DNA of 64,000 nucleotides from NCBI GenBank assembly GCA_041675905.1, contig JBAYSX010000015.1:6748-70747 (forward strand), read 5' to 3'. The translations under genes were made by a program, and so were the position numbers. Origin of the DNA: Sandaracinobacteroides sp041675905 (GTDB lineage Bacteria > Pseudomonadota > Alphaproteobacteria > Sphingomonadales > Sphingomonadaceae). Below the pieces are notes generated by a model. The model worked only from the letters and a program-made list of their open reading frames with translations, was not told the origin of the DNA and did not search any database. Positions 54,617-63,936 of this stretch are shown piece by piece (the stretch's first letter is position 1; every line of letters starts with the position of its first letter).

Positions 54617-55300
54617 TCAGAACTGGAAAACGTGCACCCTCTCGAACGACGGCAGCACGGCAGCCGGCGCTTCGGCGAACGGCAGAAGTCGCAAGGATTC
54701 ACCGGCGCGCCGGCCAATAGCGGCGCGGCCAACGCCGTCTTCCCCGACAATCACGGCGACAGCATGACCGCCGTCCTTCAACTGGCGCACCAGCGCAACC
54801 GGCAGTTCCCGGGCGATTGCGCCATCCATCACCAGCAAATCATAAGGCGCACCAGTCGGCCAGCCATCGGCCAACGGTCCTTCGACAATTTCGACATTGT
54901 CATATCCGGACAGCAGTTCCCGCGCCCGGCTGGCCAGCGCCGGATTTTCTTCAAGCGCGATCGTTTCCGCAACCAGATGCGACAATACCGCCGCCGTATA
55001 GCCATTGCCTGCGCCCACTACCAAAGCGCGGCCGGTTTTCTCTGGCTGTGCCTTTTCGAGCAGCCGGCCGAGCGTCAGCGGTGCGTAGAGCTCACGCCCA
55101 TCAACCAAAGGCTGCGGCGCATCGATATAGGCAAGCAGCCGGCGTTCCGGCAAAACAAATTCCTCGCGGGGAACGGCATAAAAGGCCGATACCACTGCGG
55201 GAGACACAATCCCGCAAGGCTTCAGCTGGCTTTCGATCATCGCTTCACGCGCCTGCGTGAACGGTTCCGGGCTGGGTGTGGGGACATTGACGGCTGACAC
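54617..55300 (-). CDS. pcm: Protein-L-isoaspartate O-methyltransferase family
   Basis: 227 aa. Uses SAM to repair isoaspartyl residues in proteins. AREAMIESQLKPCGI (the N-terminal helix), FVLPERRLLAYIDAPQPL, then RALVVGAGNGYTAAVLSHLVAE (the SAM site) and IVEGPLADGWPTGAPYDLLVMDG. In alphaproteobacteria this is the Pcm-like protein usually next to tolC. GTG start with AGGA 6 nt upstream. Confidence 0.88.
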   Translation of the reverse strand: MSAVNVPTPSPEPFTQAREAMIESQLKPCGIVSPAVVSAFYAVPREEFVLPERRLLAYIDAPQPLVDGRELYAPLTLGRLLEKAQPEKTGRALVVGAGNGYTAAVLSHLVAETIALEENPALASRARELLSGYDNVEIVEGPLADGWPTGAPYDLLVMDGAIARELPVALVRQLKDGGHAVAVIVGEDGVGRAAIGRRAGESLRLLPFAEAPAAVLPSFERVHVFQF

Positions 55301-55469
55301 GGAAAATCCTGGCTCCTGAACCTGATCTGCGCCCTGATAACGGCGTCCGGGGGCCGCGGCAACTGTTCCGCCGCGCCAAATCGTTTATACCGGCTGGACT
55401 TCGCCCTGGAAAATGGTTTTGCCGGGGCCGCGGGCATTTCGCCCGGAACCATGCGACGGAGCAAGCTGG

Positions 55470-56168
55470 ATGATTGAAGCAGAATGGTGGGAATATGACG
55501 ATGCGGACGAATGGGCCGAAGCCGTCGCCGGTGATGTCGGCTTTCTGATCGATCAGGCGCTGGATGCGCGCGGTAACGCCATTGTCGCCTTTCCTGGCGG
55601 CCCGATTCCCGAACCGGTGTTCGCGCTGTTGGCGAAAAGCACCCGTAAATGGAAGCATGTCACCATCATCCCGACCGATGAACGGCTGGTGCCGTTGACG
55701 GACAAATCCTCCAATGCCCGCATGCTGGCGCAGCATTTCCTGCCTGCAGGCGCACGGGTGCTGCCGCTGTATGGCGGCACGATCAGCGATCCGGCAGGTG
55801 CTGCGCGCGCCGCCAGCGACACGCTGGCCGATATGCACTGGCCGCTCGATCTCGTCTGGCTGGGCGTGGGCGACGATGGCCATACCGCGTCGATCTTTCC
55901 CGGCCCGGATTATGATGAGGCGCTGACCACCCCGCATCGCGTCGTCGGCGTGACGCCAGATCCGATGCCGAAAGATGCGCCGGTCGCCCGCATCAGCCTT
56001 TCGAAATCGGCGATTCTGTCCGCCCGCGCCATCACCATCACGCTGACGGGGCCGAAAAGCCGCGCCGCGCTGGAACGGGCGCTGGAAGATGGCGATTCGG
56101 CGACCACGCCCGTTGGCCGGGTGCTGGCGGATGCAAGCCAGGCCATCGATATTCACTGGGCGCCATGA
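55470..56168 (+). CDS. pgl: 6-phosphogluconolactonase
   Basis: 232 aa. Hydrolyses 6-phosphogluconolactone in the pentose-phosphate and Entner-Doudoroff paths. NAIVAFPGGPIPEPVFALLAKS, VTIIPTDERLVPLTDKSSNARMLAQHFL and DLVWLGVGDDGHTASIFPGP are diagnostic. CGGAG is 8 nt before the ATG at 55470; a frame starting at 55413 is less likely. Start of a pgl-glk-ung set with overlapping genes. Confidence 0.93.
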   Translation: MIEAEWWEYDDADEWAEAVAGDVGFLIDQALDARGNAIVAFPGGPIPEPVFALLAKSTRKWKHVTIIPTDERLVPLTDKSSNARMLAQHFLPAGARVLPLYGGTISDPAGAARAASDTLADMHWPLDLVWLGVGDDGHTASIFPGPDYDEALTTPHRVVGVTPDPMPKDAPVARISLSKSAILSARAITITLTGPKSRAALERALEDGDSATTPVGRVLADASQAIDIHWAP

Positions 56169-57139
56169 GCGTCCAGGAAATCGTCGCGGGCGATATCGGC
56201 GGCACCAACGCCCGCTTCGCCCTTGCCCGGCGCGATGCCAATGGCGAAATCCGCCTGTCACATATGGTGAAGTTGAAAGTCGCGAGCCACGCCAGTTTCG
56301 AATCGGCGTGGGCGAAATTTGCGGTGGAGGCGGGACGGCCTCTGCCGTCCAGTGCCTGCATTGCGGTCGCGGCCCCGGTGCGGGGAGATCGCATCGATCT
56401 TACCAACAATCCCTGGTCCTTCAATCCGCCGGAGTTGCAGCAACGGCTGGGGCTGGATAAACTGCTATTTATCAACGACTTTGCGGCTGTGGGGCATGCA
56501 GTGGCGGTGCTGCCCCTGGCGCAAATGCCCCTTGTCGCCGGACCCGATTTGCCGCTGCCGGAAAATGGCACCGTCTCTGCGCTGGGGCCGGGCACCGGGC
56601 TGGGCGTGGCGTTGCTGCATTTTGTGGATGGTGCCGCGATGATCCTGCCCACCGAGGGCGGCCATATCGATTTCCCGGCGCTCGACCCGCTGGAAGACCG
56701 GATTTTGGGAGAATTGCGCGCACGTTTCCGTCGCGCCTCGATCGAACGAATCGTCTCCGGTCCGGGGCTCGTCAATCTGTACGAAGCACTCGCCCGCGTT
56801 GAAGGCAAACATTACCGTCCGGTCGATGACGTGCAGATCTGGCAGGAAATCACCGAAGGTAACGTGCTGGCGCGCACGGCGTTCGACCGCTGGTGCATGA
56901 GTTTTGGCAGCGTCGCCGGCGATCTGGCGCTCGCGCATGGCGCGGCGAGCGTGGTGCTGGGCGGTGGCATCGTACCGCGCATCGTAGCAGAGCTGATGCA
57001 ATCCGGATTCCATGCCCGTTTTACGGCCAAGGGCCGATTCGCCACCCATATGGCGGGAATACCCATCCGCCGGATCGACCATCCGGAACCGGGGCTGCTG
57101 GGCGCGGCCGCCGCCGGGTTACGCGTTGCAACAGCATGA
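56165..57139 (+). CDS. glk: Glucokinase
   Basis: 324 aa. Phosphorylates glucose. VAGDIGGTNARFALARRD (ATP site), then FINDFAAVGHAVAVL with the catalytic Asp, LGPGTGLGVALLHFVDGAAMILPTEGGHIDF, and VLGGGIVPRIVAEL. Overlaps pgl by 4 nt (ATGA) and ung by 4 nt. Confidence 0.95.
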   Translation: MSVQEIVAGDIGGTNARFALARRDANGEIRLSHMVKLKVASHASFESAWAKFAVEAGRPLPSSACIAVAAPVRGDRIDLTNNPWSFNPPELQQRLGLDKLLFINDFAAVGHAVAVLPLAQMPLVAGPDLPLPENGTVSALGPGTGLGVALLHFVDGAAMILPTEGGHIDFPALDPLEDRILGELRARFRRASIERIVSGPGLVNLYEALARVEGKHYRPVDDVQIWQEITEGNVLARTAFDRWCMSFGSVAGDLALAHGAASVVLGGGIVPRIVAELMQSGFHARFTAKGRFATHMAGIPIRRIDHPEPGLLGAAAAGLRVATA

Positions 57140-57846
57140 GCGATTCCATTCGTCTGCATGAAAGCTGGAAACAGCCGCTTTCCGATACTTTCGCCCTGCC
57201 ATATATGGCGGCGCTGAAGGGGTTTCTCGCCGCCGAAAAAGCGCGGGGGCGGCGGATTTTTCCCAAAGGCACGGAATGGTTTCGCGCGCTCGATCTGACG
57301 CCGCTCGATCAGGTGCGCGTCGTGATTCTGGGGCAGGATCCGTATCATGGCGAAGGTCAGGCGCATGGCCTGTGCTTCAGCGTCCGGCCCGGCACGAAAA
57401 TCCCCCCGTCGTTGATGAATATTTACAAGGAACTGCAGGCAGATCTGGACATCCCACCCGCCCGCCACGGTTTTCTGGAACATTGGGCAAAACAGGGCGT
57501 GCTGCTGCTGAACAGCGTGCTGACCGTGGAAATGGGCCGCGCCGCCGCCCATCAGGGCCGGGGGTGGGAGAAGTTCACCGATGCGATCATCCGGCTGGTC
57601 AACGCCAAAACGGATCCGGTGGTTTTCCTTCTGTGGGGGGCCTATGCGCAGCGGAAGACGGCGTTCGTCGACCACGACCGGCACCTGGTGCTGAAAGCCC
57701 CGCATCCGTCGCCGCTTTCAGCACATAACGGCTTCCTTGGCTGCCGGCACTTCTCGCAGGCGAACGCCTTTCTGGAAGCGCATGGCCAAAACCCGATCGA
57801 CTGGGCCTTGCCGGAAATTGCCCCGGACCAGGCGAGCGGAGCGTGA
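57136..57846 (+). CDS. ung: Uracil-DNA glycosylase
   Basis: 236 aa. Removes uracil from DNA. The active-site box RVVILGQDPYHGEGQAHGLCFSV (Asp in GQDPYH) and the second box KAPHPSPLSAHNGFLGCRHFSQAN (with His) are intact. The ATG at 57136 overlaps the glk stop. Its stop is directly next to that of the convergent ftsH. Confidence 0.96.
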   Translation: MSDSIRLHESWKQPLSDTFALPYMAALKGFLAAEKARGRRIFPKGTEWFRALDLTPLDQVRVVILGQDPYHGEGQAHGLCFSVRPGTKIPPSLMNIYKELQADLDIPPARHGFLEHWAKQGVLLLNSVLTVEMGRAAAHQGRGWEKFTDAIIRLVNAKTDPVVFLLWGAYAQRKTAFVDHDRHLVLKAPHPSPLSAHNGFLGCRHFSQANAFLEAHGQNPIDWALPEIAPDQASGA

Positions 57847-59844
57847 TCAGGCCGGCTGGCCTGCGTCCGGCGACCGGCTGAGCGGAAGTTCGGAAAGCGC
57901 GGGCGCGGGCGGCAGGCCCGTCACGTCCAGAATATCCTTCTCGTTCAACGTCTCCCGCTCCATCAGGGCGGCCACCAGCCGGTCGAGTTCCGCACGATGC
58001 GCGCGGAGCAGGCTTTTGGCTTCCTCGTGGCAGCCATGGATGATATCGGCGACTTCCGTGTCAATGAGGCGGCCGGTATCCTCGCTATAGGGCCTAGCCT
58101 GGCCGAAAGCGCCCGCACCTGTCCAGTTATTCTGGCGCGGCGCCAGCTGCACCATGCCCAGCTTGTCGCTCATGCCCCAGCGGGTGACCATCTGGCGGGC
58201 AAGGCCGGTTGCCTGCTCGATGTCGTTTTCCGCGCCGGTTGTGCGGGTGCCATAGACCACTTCTTCCGCCGCGCGTCCGCCGAGCATGCCGATGATCTTC
58301 GCGCGTAGCCAGGCTTCGGGGTAATTATAGCGGTCGGTGATCGGGCGTTGATAGGTGACGCCCAGTGCCTGGCCGCGCGGTACGATGGTGACGCGATGTA
58401 CCGGATCGGCCCCGGGTACAACCAGCCCCAGAATGGCATGTCCGCCTTCGTGATAGGCGATGCGCTCGCGATCCGTGTCGGACAGGATGATCGGCCGTTC
58501 GGGGCCGAGCACGATCTTTTCCAGCGCATCAAGAAAATCCTTGTGATGCACTTCATCCTGCTGACGGCGGGCAGCCAGAAGCGCTGCTTCATTCACCAGG
58601 TTGCGAATATCCGCGCCCGATACACCGGGTGTGGTCTGAGCGATGTCGGCAAGGTTGACATCCTGGGCCAGCGGCACCTTGCGCGTATGCACCTTGAAGA
58701 TAGCTTCCCGGCCATTTTTATCGGGCAGGTTGACCACGACCCGGCGATCGAACCGCCCGGCGCGCAACAGGGCCTTGTCGAGTACATCGGGCTGGTTGGT
58801 TGCCGCCAGCACAATAATGCCTTCACGGCTGGAAAAACCGTCCATCTCCGTCAGGATCTGGTTCAGCGTCTGCTCCTGTTCGCTGGCTCCGCCCAGCACG
58901 GACTGTCCACGGGCGCGGCCAATTGAATCGATTTCGTCAATGAAGATAATGGCCGGGGCGTGTTTCCGCGCTTCGGCGAACAGGTCGCGCACGCGGGCCG
59001 CGCCCACTCCGACGATCATTTCAACGAACTCCGCGCCGCTCATCGAGAAAAAGGGCACTCCCGCTTCGCCGGCAACGGCCCGCGCGAGCAGCGTCTTGCC
59101 CGTGCCGGGCGCCCCGACCAACAGCACGCCTTTCGGCGCGGTGCCCCCGAGTCTGGTGTATTTCTCCGGCTGTTTGAGGAAATCGACAACTTCGACCAGT
59201 TCATTCTTCGCCTCGTCGATCCCGGCGACGTCATCGAAAGTGACCTTTGTGTCCGTCTCCGTATCGAAACGTTTGGCCTTGCTTTTGCCGATCCCGCCGA
59301 TCCCGCCAAACATGCCGCCGCCCTGTTTTGCGGCCCGGCGGAACAGCCACACGTAAAGTCCGATGATGATGAGGGTCGGCCCGAAGCTCCACAATAACAT
59401 GCTGAGGGGGCTGGCGTCCGACTGTATCGGCGTCGCCCGGATTTCGACGCGGTGTTTGATCAGTTCGGTTTCAAGCCCAGGGTCGATGAATACGGGCAAA
59501 ATGGTCGTGAAATTCGTGACATCGATGGGCTCTGCCCGTGAGGTCCCTCCGTTCGATGCGGGTGGCGCCCATTCAACCGGCCTTTTGAACTTGCCCTCGA
59601 TGGTTTGTCCCTGGGTGTGGATGGCTTCGAGATTGTCGTTCGCAAGCTCCGTCCGGAACAAAGTGTAGGAAACCGGAGTCGGATCATTCGGCCCGGGCAA
59701 AAACTGGTTTACGAGGAACCAGTTGAAGCCAAGCAGCAACAGAAAGATCAGCCAGGTGCGGCCCGACGGCATGGCGGGCGCATCGTCCGCCGGCGCGCCG
59801 GATGGGTTGCCACGTGATTTTCTCTCACGATTGTCGGGCGTCAC
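57847..59844 (-). CDS. ftsH: ATP-dependent zinc metalloprotease FtsH
   Basis: 665 aa. Membrane AAA+ protease. TM helices at about 30-48 and 147-167 enclose a periplasmic part of about 95 residues; Walker A GAPGTGKT (244-251), Walker B FIDEID (about 301-306), the arginine-finger region RAGRFDRRVVV, and the zinc site HEGGH (465-469). N-terminus is about 50 residues longer than in E. coli. GTG start overlaps the P-type ATPase stop (GTGA). A second FtsH may exist elsewhere in the genome; this copy is linked to an ion pump. Confidence 0.95.
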   Translation of the reverse strand: MTPDNRERKSRGNPSGAPADDAPAMPSGRTWLIFLLLLGFNWFLVNQFLPGPNDPTPVSYTLFRTELANDNLEAIHTQGQTIEGKFKRPVEWAPPASNGGTSRAEPIDVTNFTTILPVFIDPGLETELIKHRVEIRATPIQSDASPLSMLLWSFGPTLIIIGLYVWLFRRAAKQGGGMFGGIGGIGKSKAKRFDTETDTKVTFDDVAGIDEAKNELVEVVDFLKQPEKYTRLGGTAPKGVLLVGAPGTGKTLLARAVAGEAGVPFFSMSGAEFVEMIVGVGAARVRDLFAEARKHAPAIIFIDEIDSIGRARGQSVLGGASEQEQTLNQILTEMDGFSSREGIIVLAATNQPDVLDKALLRAGRFDRRVVVNLPDKNGREAIFKVHTRKVPLAQDVNLADIAQTTPGVSGADIRNLVNEAALLAARRQQDEVHHKDFLDALEKIVLGPERPIILSDTDRERIAYHEGGHAILGLVVPGADPVHRVTIVPRGQALGVTYQRPITDRYNYPEAWLRAKIIGMLGGRAAEEVVYGTRTTGAENDIEQATGLARQMVTRWGMSDKLGMVQLAPRQNNWTGAGAFGQARPYSEDTGRLIDTEVADIIHGCHEEAKSLLRAHRAELDRLVAALMERETLNEKDILDVTGLPPAPALSELPLSRSPDAGQPA

Positions 59845-62669
59845 GCTGATCTCCTGTTTCCGGCAAAGCTGCTCACTCCGCGCGTGCGCATCACGATCTT
59901 TGCGAGTTCACGCAACCACAAAACGGAACTGGCTGCCAGTGCGCAGGTCAGCCAGTCATCGAGGCTGAGCGCGGTTGTCGAGAAAGCCTGCTGCAGGAAG
60001 GGCAGGTAAATGACGCAAACATGCAACCCGAGGGACACGGCCAGCGCCAGCCACAGCCAATGGTTGGAAAACAGGCCTGCCCACGCACTCTGCGTTTCCG
60101 AGCGCGCATTCAGTGCGTTGAACAACTGGAACAGCACCAACGTGGTGAAAGCCATCGTTTGCGCGTAGACTATGCTGCCCGAACCCTCGATCAGCCCGCC
60201 GGGCAGCGATGCATCCAGCACCAGCAACGTCCCCGCCGCCATGATAGTGCCGACGAAGAATATCCCGCGCCACATCTGACCGGTAATCACATGCTCCGAT
60301 TTCGGTCGTGGCCGCTGCTGCATGACGGACGCATCGGGCGGATCGACTCCGAGCGCCATCGCCGGCGCGCCGTCCGTCACCAGATTGATCCACAGGATTT
60401 GCGTCGCCAGCAACGGCAAAACCAGCCCGCCGCCGTCCGACGTCAAGCCGATAACGTCCGCCAGCAACACGCCGAAGAACATCGTCATGACTTCGCCAAT
60501 GTTCGACGACAACAGATAGCGCAGGAATTTGCGGATATTGGCGTAAATCGATCGTCCTACCTCAACGGCTGCAACGATCGTGGCGAAATTATCGTCGGCG
60601 AGCACCATGTCAGCCGCCTCTTTCGAAACATCCGTACCCGTAATACCCATGGCGATGCCGATGTCGGCGGCTTTCAGCGCCGGGGCATCATTTACACCAT
60701 CGCCAGTCATCGCCACCGTCATGTCATTGCGCTGGAGAGCGTTGACAATCCGCAGCTTGTGCTCCGGATTGACACGCGCATAAACGGACACCTCCTGCAC
60801 CGTCCGGTCGAGCGCCTCATCCGACATTTTCGCCAGTTCGGCACCCGTTACCGCGCGGCCATCGCTGGCGATGCCAAGTTCACCGGCAATGACCGATGCG
60901 GTTGTCGGGTGATCGCCCGTGATCATGATCGGGCGGATGCCGGCGCTTTTTGCCCTCGCGACCGCCTCTTTCGCCTCTGCGCGCGGCGGGTCGATCATTC
61001 CGATCAGCCCAAGGAAAGTCAGTTCCTGCTCAAGCTCTTCACAAGCGTCCCCGCATTCCTCCGCTGGCAATGAACGGTATGCAACACCAAGCGTACGTAG
61101 CGCTTCCGCCGCAAGACCCTCGGTCGTCTGCAGGATTTCCGCGCGCCGTTGGTCGGTCAGCGGGCGCGCTTCTTCGCCAAACTGTTCCCGCATGCAGCGC
61201 GCAAGCAGTACGTCGGGCGCGCCCTTGGTCAGCACCAGCCCGCGTTCCAGGCATTCGGCGTCGCTGTGGACCGTGCTCATCAATTTACGTTCGGAGGAGA
61301 AGGGCACTTCGCCAATGCGGGCGAAGCGGGCGTCCAGCACATCGTTTTCCAACCCGGCCTTGCGGGCGGCGACGATCAGGGCCCCCTCTGTGGGGTCCCC
61401 ATGGACGGTCCATACGCCATCCTGTTCCTGCAAAACGGCGTTGTTGGCGCGATCGGCCACAACCAGCGCGCGCAAAAGTTCGGTGCGCAGCGGTCCGTCG
61501 AGTTCCCCGCCCCCTTCGCGTTTCACATCTCCCCGCGGCGCATAGCCCGTGCCGTCGAAATCCACGCGACCGCTGGCGGTGGCAACAACGCGCACGGTCA
61601 TCTCGTTGCGCGTGAGGGTGCCGGTCTTGTCGGACGCGATGATCGTGGCCGAACCAAGCGTTTCGACCGCCGCCAGATGCCGGATAATGGCGTTGCGCTT
61701 CGCCATACGGCCGACACCGATGGACAATACCGCCGTCACCACGGCGGGCAGCCCCTCCGGCACTGCCGCGACAGCGAGGGCGACGCCCAGAATCAAAACA
61801 TCGAAGATCCCGGCAAACCCGTGAATATCCTGAACCAGCAGGATGGTGGCGATCATCACTGCTGCGATGACGACGACGATCATCGCAAGCGTCTTGCCGA
61901 CCCGGTCGAGCTGCTTTTGCAGCGGGGTGCTCTCTTGTGTCTCCCGTTTCAACAGGTCGGCTATCCGGCCCATCTGGGTGGACATGCCCGTTGCGGTTAC
62001 GACCGCCCGGCCATGTCCGTAAGTGACGGAAGTTCCGCTGAAAACCATATTCAACTGGTCGCCGGCGCCGGATTCTGTTCCGATGGGTGCAATGTCTTTC
62101 AGGACCGGCAGGCTTTCGCCCGTCAGCGCCGCCTCCGCCGTTTGTAATGCTGCGGATTCGATCAGCCGCGCATCGGCGGGAATGGTGTCGCCCTCTTCGA
62201 TGACGATAATGTCACCCGGCACCAGTTCCGCCGCAGGCGTGCCTTGCTGTTCGTCATCGCGGATGACTTCGGCTTTCGCGGCGGACATCTCCCGCAACGC
62301 CGCCACCGCTTTTTCCGCTTTCGACTGCTGAAAATACCCCATCAGCGCGTTCAGAATCACGATGGCGAAGATGGCGAGCGCCTCGTAGGGCAGTGCCGAA
62401 TCACGCTGGTACAGCCAGAGGCCGGCGGAAATCGCTCCGGCGAGGATCAGCAGAATTACAAGTACATCGGTGAATTGCGCCAGAACCTTGCGCCATTCCG
62501 GCACGGGTGGTTCCGCCGCAAGCTCGTTGCGCCCATATTGAGCGAGCCGTTGCCGCGCCTGTTCACGGCTGAGGCCGGATGCCGCGTTACTGCCGAGCGC
62601 TCCCAGCACCTCTTCGGCGGGCTGACGATAAGCCTGGCGCGCCGTTACGGTTTCGGTTTCGATACCCAT
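59841..62669 (-). CDS. P-type Ca2+-transporting ATPase-like pump (IIA type)
   Basis: 942 aa with about ten transmembrane helices. N-terminal cation-ATPase domain (LSREQARQRLAQYGRNELAAEPPVPEW), TGES (AALTGESLPVL), phosphorylation site SDKTGTLTRNEM with Asp347, nucleotide domain with KGAPDVLLARC, and the hinge TGDGVNDAPALKAADIGIAMG. The closest group is SERCA/PMR1-like calcium pumps, but Mn2+ or other ions cannot be excluded. Upstream partner of ftsH, with overlap. Confidence 0.9.
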   Translation of the reverse strand: MGIETETVTARQAYRQPAEEVLGALGSNAASGLSREQARQRLAQYGRNELAAEPPVPEWRKVLAQFTDVLVILLILAGAISAGLWLYQRDSALPYEALAIFAIVILNALMGYFQQSKAEKAVAALREMSAAKAEVIRDDEQQGTPAAELVPGDIIVIEEGDTIPADARLIESAALQTAEAALTGESLPVLKDIAPIGTESGAGDQLNMVFSGTSVTYGHGRAVVTATGMSTQMGRIADLLKRETQESTPLQKQLDRVGKTLAMIVVVIAAVMIATILLVQDIHGFAGIFDVLILGVALAVAAVPEGLPAVVTAVLSIGVGRMAKRNAIIRHLAAVETLGSATIIASDKTGTLTRNEMTVRVVATASGRVDFDGTGYAPRGDVKREGGGELDGPLRTELLRALVVADRANNAVLQEQDGVWTVHGDPTEGALIVAARKAGLENDVLDARFARIGEVPFSSERKLMSTVHSDAECLERGLVLTKGAPDVLLARCMREQFGEEARPLTDQRRAEILQTTEGLAAEALRTLGVAYRSLPAEECGDACEELEQELTFLGLIGMIDPPRAEAKEAVARAKSAGIRPIMITGDHPTTASVIAGELGIASDGRAVTGAELAKMSDEALDRTVQEVSVYARVNPEHKLRIVNALQRNDMTVAMTGDGVNDAPALKAADIGIAMGITGTDVSKEAADMVLADDNFATIVAAVEVGRSIYANIRKFLRYLLSSNIGEVMTMFFGVLLADVIGLTSDGGGLVLPLLATQILWINLVTDGAPAMALGVDPPDASVMQQRPRPKSEHVITGQMWRGIFFVGTIMAAGTLLVLDASLPGGLIEGSGSIVYAQTMAFTTLVLFQLFNALNARSETQSAWAGLFSNHWLWLALAVSLGLHVCVIYLPFLQQAFSTTALSLDDWLTCALAASSVLWLRELAKIVMRTRGVSSFAGNRRSA

Positions 62670-62779
62670 GCACGGGCCCCCACTGCATCCGGAATGAAGC
62701 TACGCACGAGCCGATTGCCACCGGGACGACCCGCAGGGAGATTATTCGGATTTCAGGGGTATCATTCAGGCGACGTCTG

Positions 62780-63760
62780 TCAACCGCCTGCGGTCACCAC
62801 CACCTTCCCGCGCGCCTGGCGATCCATCACGCGGCGGATAGCCTCGGGCGTTTGTTCGAGCGGGAAATGCCGGTCGATATGCGGGCGCAATTTTCCTTGC
62901 GCATAAAGTTCAAACAACGCGCGCATATTCGCCTGATGCGCCGCGGGTTCGCGCGCGACGAAATCGCCCCAGAATACGCCGACGGCAGACGTTCCCTTCA
63001 TCAGCAGCAGATTGGCGGGAAAACGGGGAATCTCGCCGGCAGCGAAACCGATCACCAGATACCGCCCGCCCCAGGCAAGCGAGCGCAGCGCCAGTTCCGC
63101 CAGCGGGCCGCCGACAGGATCATAAACCAGATCGACGGTGCCGGATGGCGTGATACGGCGAATGCCATCGCGCAACGCTTCGGTCGTATAGTTGATGGTG
63201 TCGTCCGCGCCATGTTCGCGGCACAAGGCCAGTTTGCCGTCGCTGGAAGCGGCAGCGATGACCTTTGCTTCCATGGCTTTGGCGATTTCGATGGCGGCAA
63301 GTCCGACGCCGCCGGCGGCCCCGAGCACCAGCAAGGTTTCACCCGGCTGCAGCGCCCCCCTCTGTGCAAGGGCATAAAAGGATGTGCCATAGGTCATCGT
63401 GAAACCGGCGGCGATGTCGAACGGCATGGCGTCGGGGATGGGAATAAGCTGATCGGCCCGCGTCAGCACCTGTTCGGCGAACGCCCCGTAAATTGTCATC
63501 GAAATCACCCGGTCGCCGAGGGCGACGCCCGTCACACCCGCGCCGATGGCATCGACGACGCCGGCGGCCTCGGCTCCGGGGGAGAAGGGCAGGTCGGGTT
63601 TATACTGATATTTTCCCGCAATGATCAGGCCGTCAGGAAAATTGACGCCCATCGCACGCGTGCTGACGCGTACTTCACCGGCGCCCGGTTGCAGGTCGGG
63701 AACGTTGGCAAGGACCAGATCTTCCGGCGGGCCCGGTTTTACACATTGGATGGCGCGCAT
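62780..63760 (-). CDS. NADPH:quinone oxidoreductase / zinc-type alcohol dehydrogenase-like (MDR)
   Basis: 326 aa. MDR fold without zinc-ligand clusters: GEVRVSTRAMGVNFPDGLIIAGKYQYKPDLPFSPGAEAAGVVDAIG, then the NADP site LVLGAAGGVGLAAIEIAKAMEAKVIAAASSDGK and LVYDPVGG. This is the zeta-crystallin type of quinone reductase; exact substrate unknown. It lies last in the window, 110 nt upstream of the pump on the same strand. Confidence 0.88.
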   Translation of the reverse strand: MRAIQCVKPGPPEDLVLANVPDLQPGAGEVRVSTRAMGVNFPDGLIIAGKYQYKPDLPFSPGAEAAGVVDAIGAGVTGVALGDRVISMTIYGAFAEQVLTRADQLIPIPDAMPFDIAAGFTMTYGTSFYALAQRGALQPGETLLVLGAAGGVGLAAIEIAKAMEAKVIAAASSDGKLALCREHGADDTINYTTEALRDGIRRITPSGTVDLVYDPVGGPLAELALRSLAWGGRYLVIGFAAGEIPRFPANLLLMKGTSAVGVFWGDFVAREPAAHQANMRALFELYAQGKLRPHIDRHFPLEQTPEAIRRVMDRQARGKVVVTAGG

Positions 63761-63900
63761 CAGCAGGCACCTCTGCCGGTACCGGAATCTGTCGCCATGT
63801 GAATCTCCATCCTCTGGTTGCCCTGAAATCAGGCTAGCGGCCCCTGATCGCCTGCCATACTCCCATTTTGATCAGTTCCGGCAGAAGGCGATTTTTCCAT

Positions 63901-63936
63901 AAAAATCGGGGCGAGGCATATGTATGCCTCGCCCCG
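63901..63936 (-). terminator. Terminator of a gene beyond the window
   Basis: CGGGGCGAGGCATA (63907-63920) and TATGCCTCGCCCCG (63923-63936) pair perfectly over 14 bp with a 2-nt centre; on the minus strand TTTTT follows (63905-63901). It would end a minus-strand gene lying to the right of the window, just before the poor-quality tail. Confidence 0.6.
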
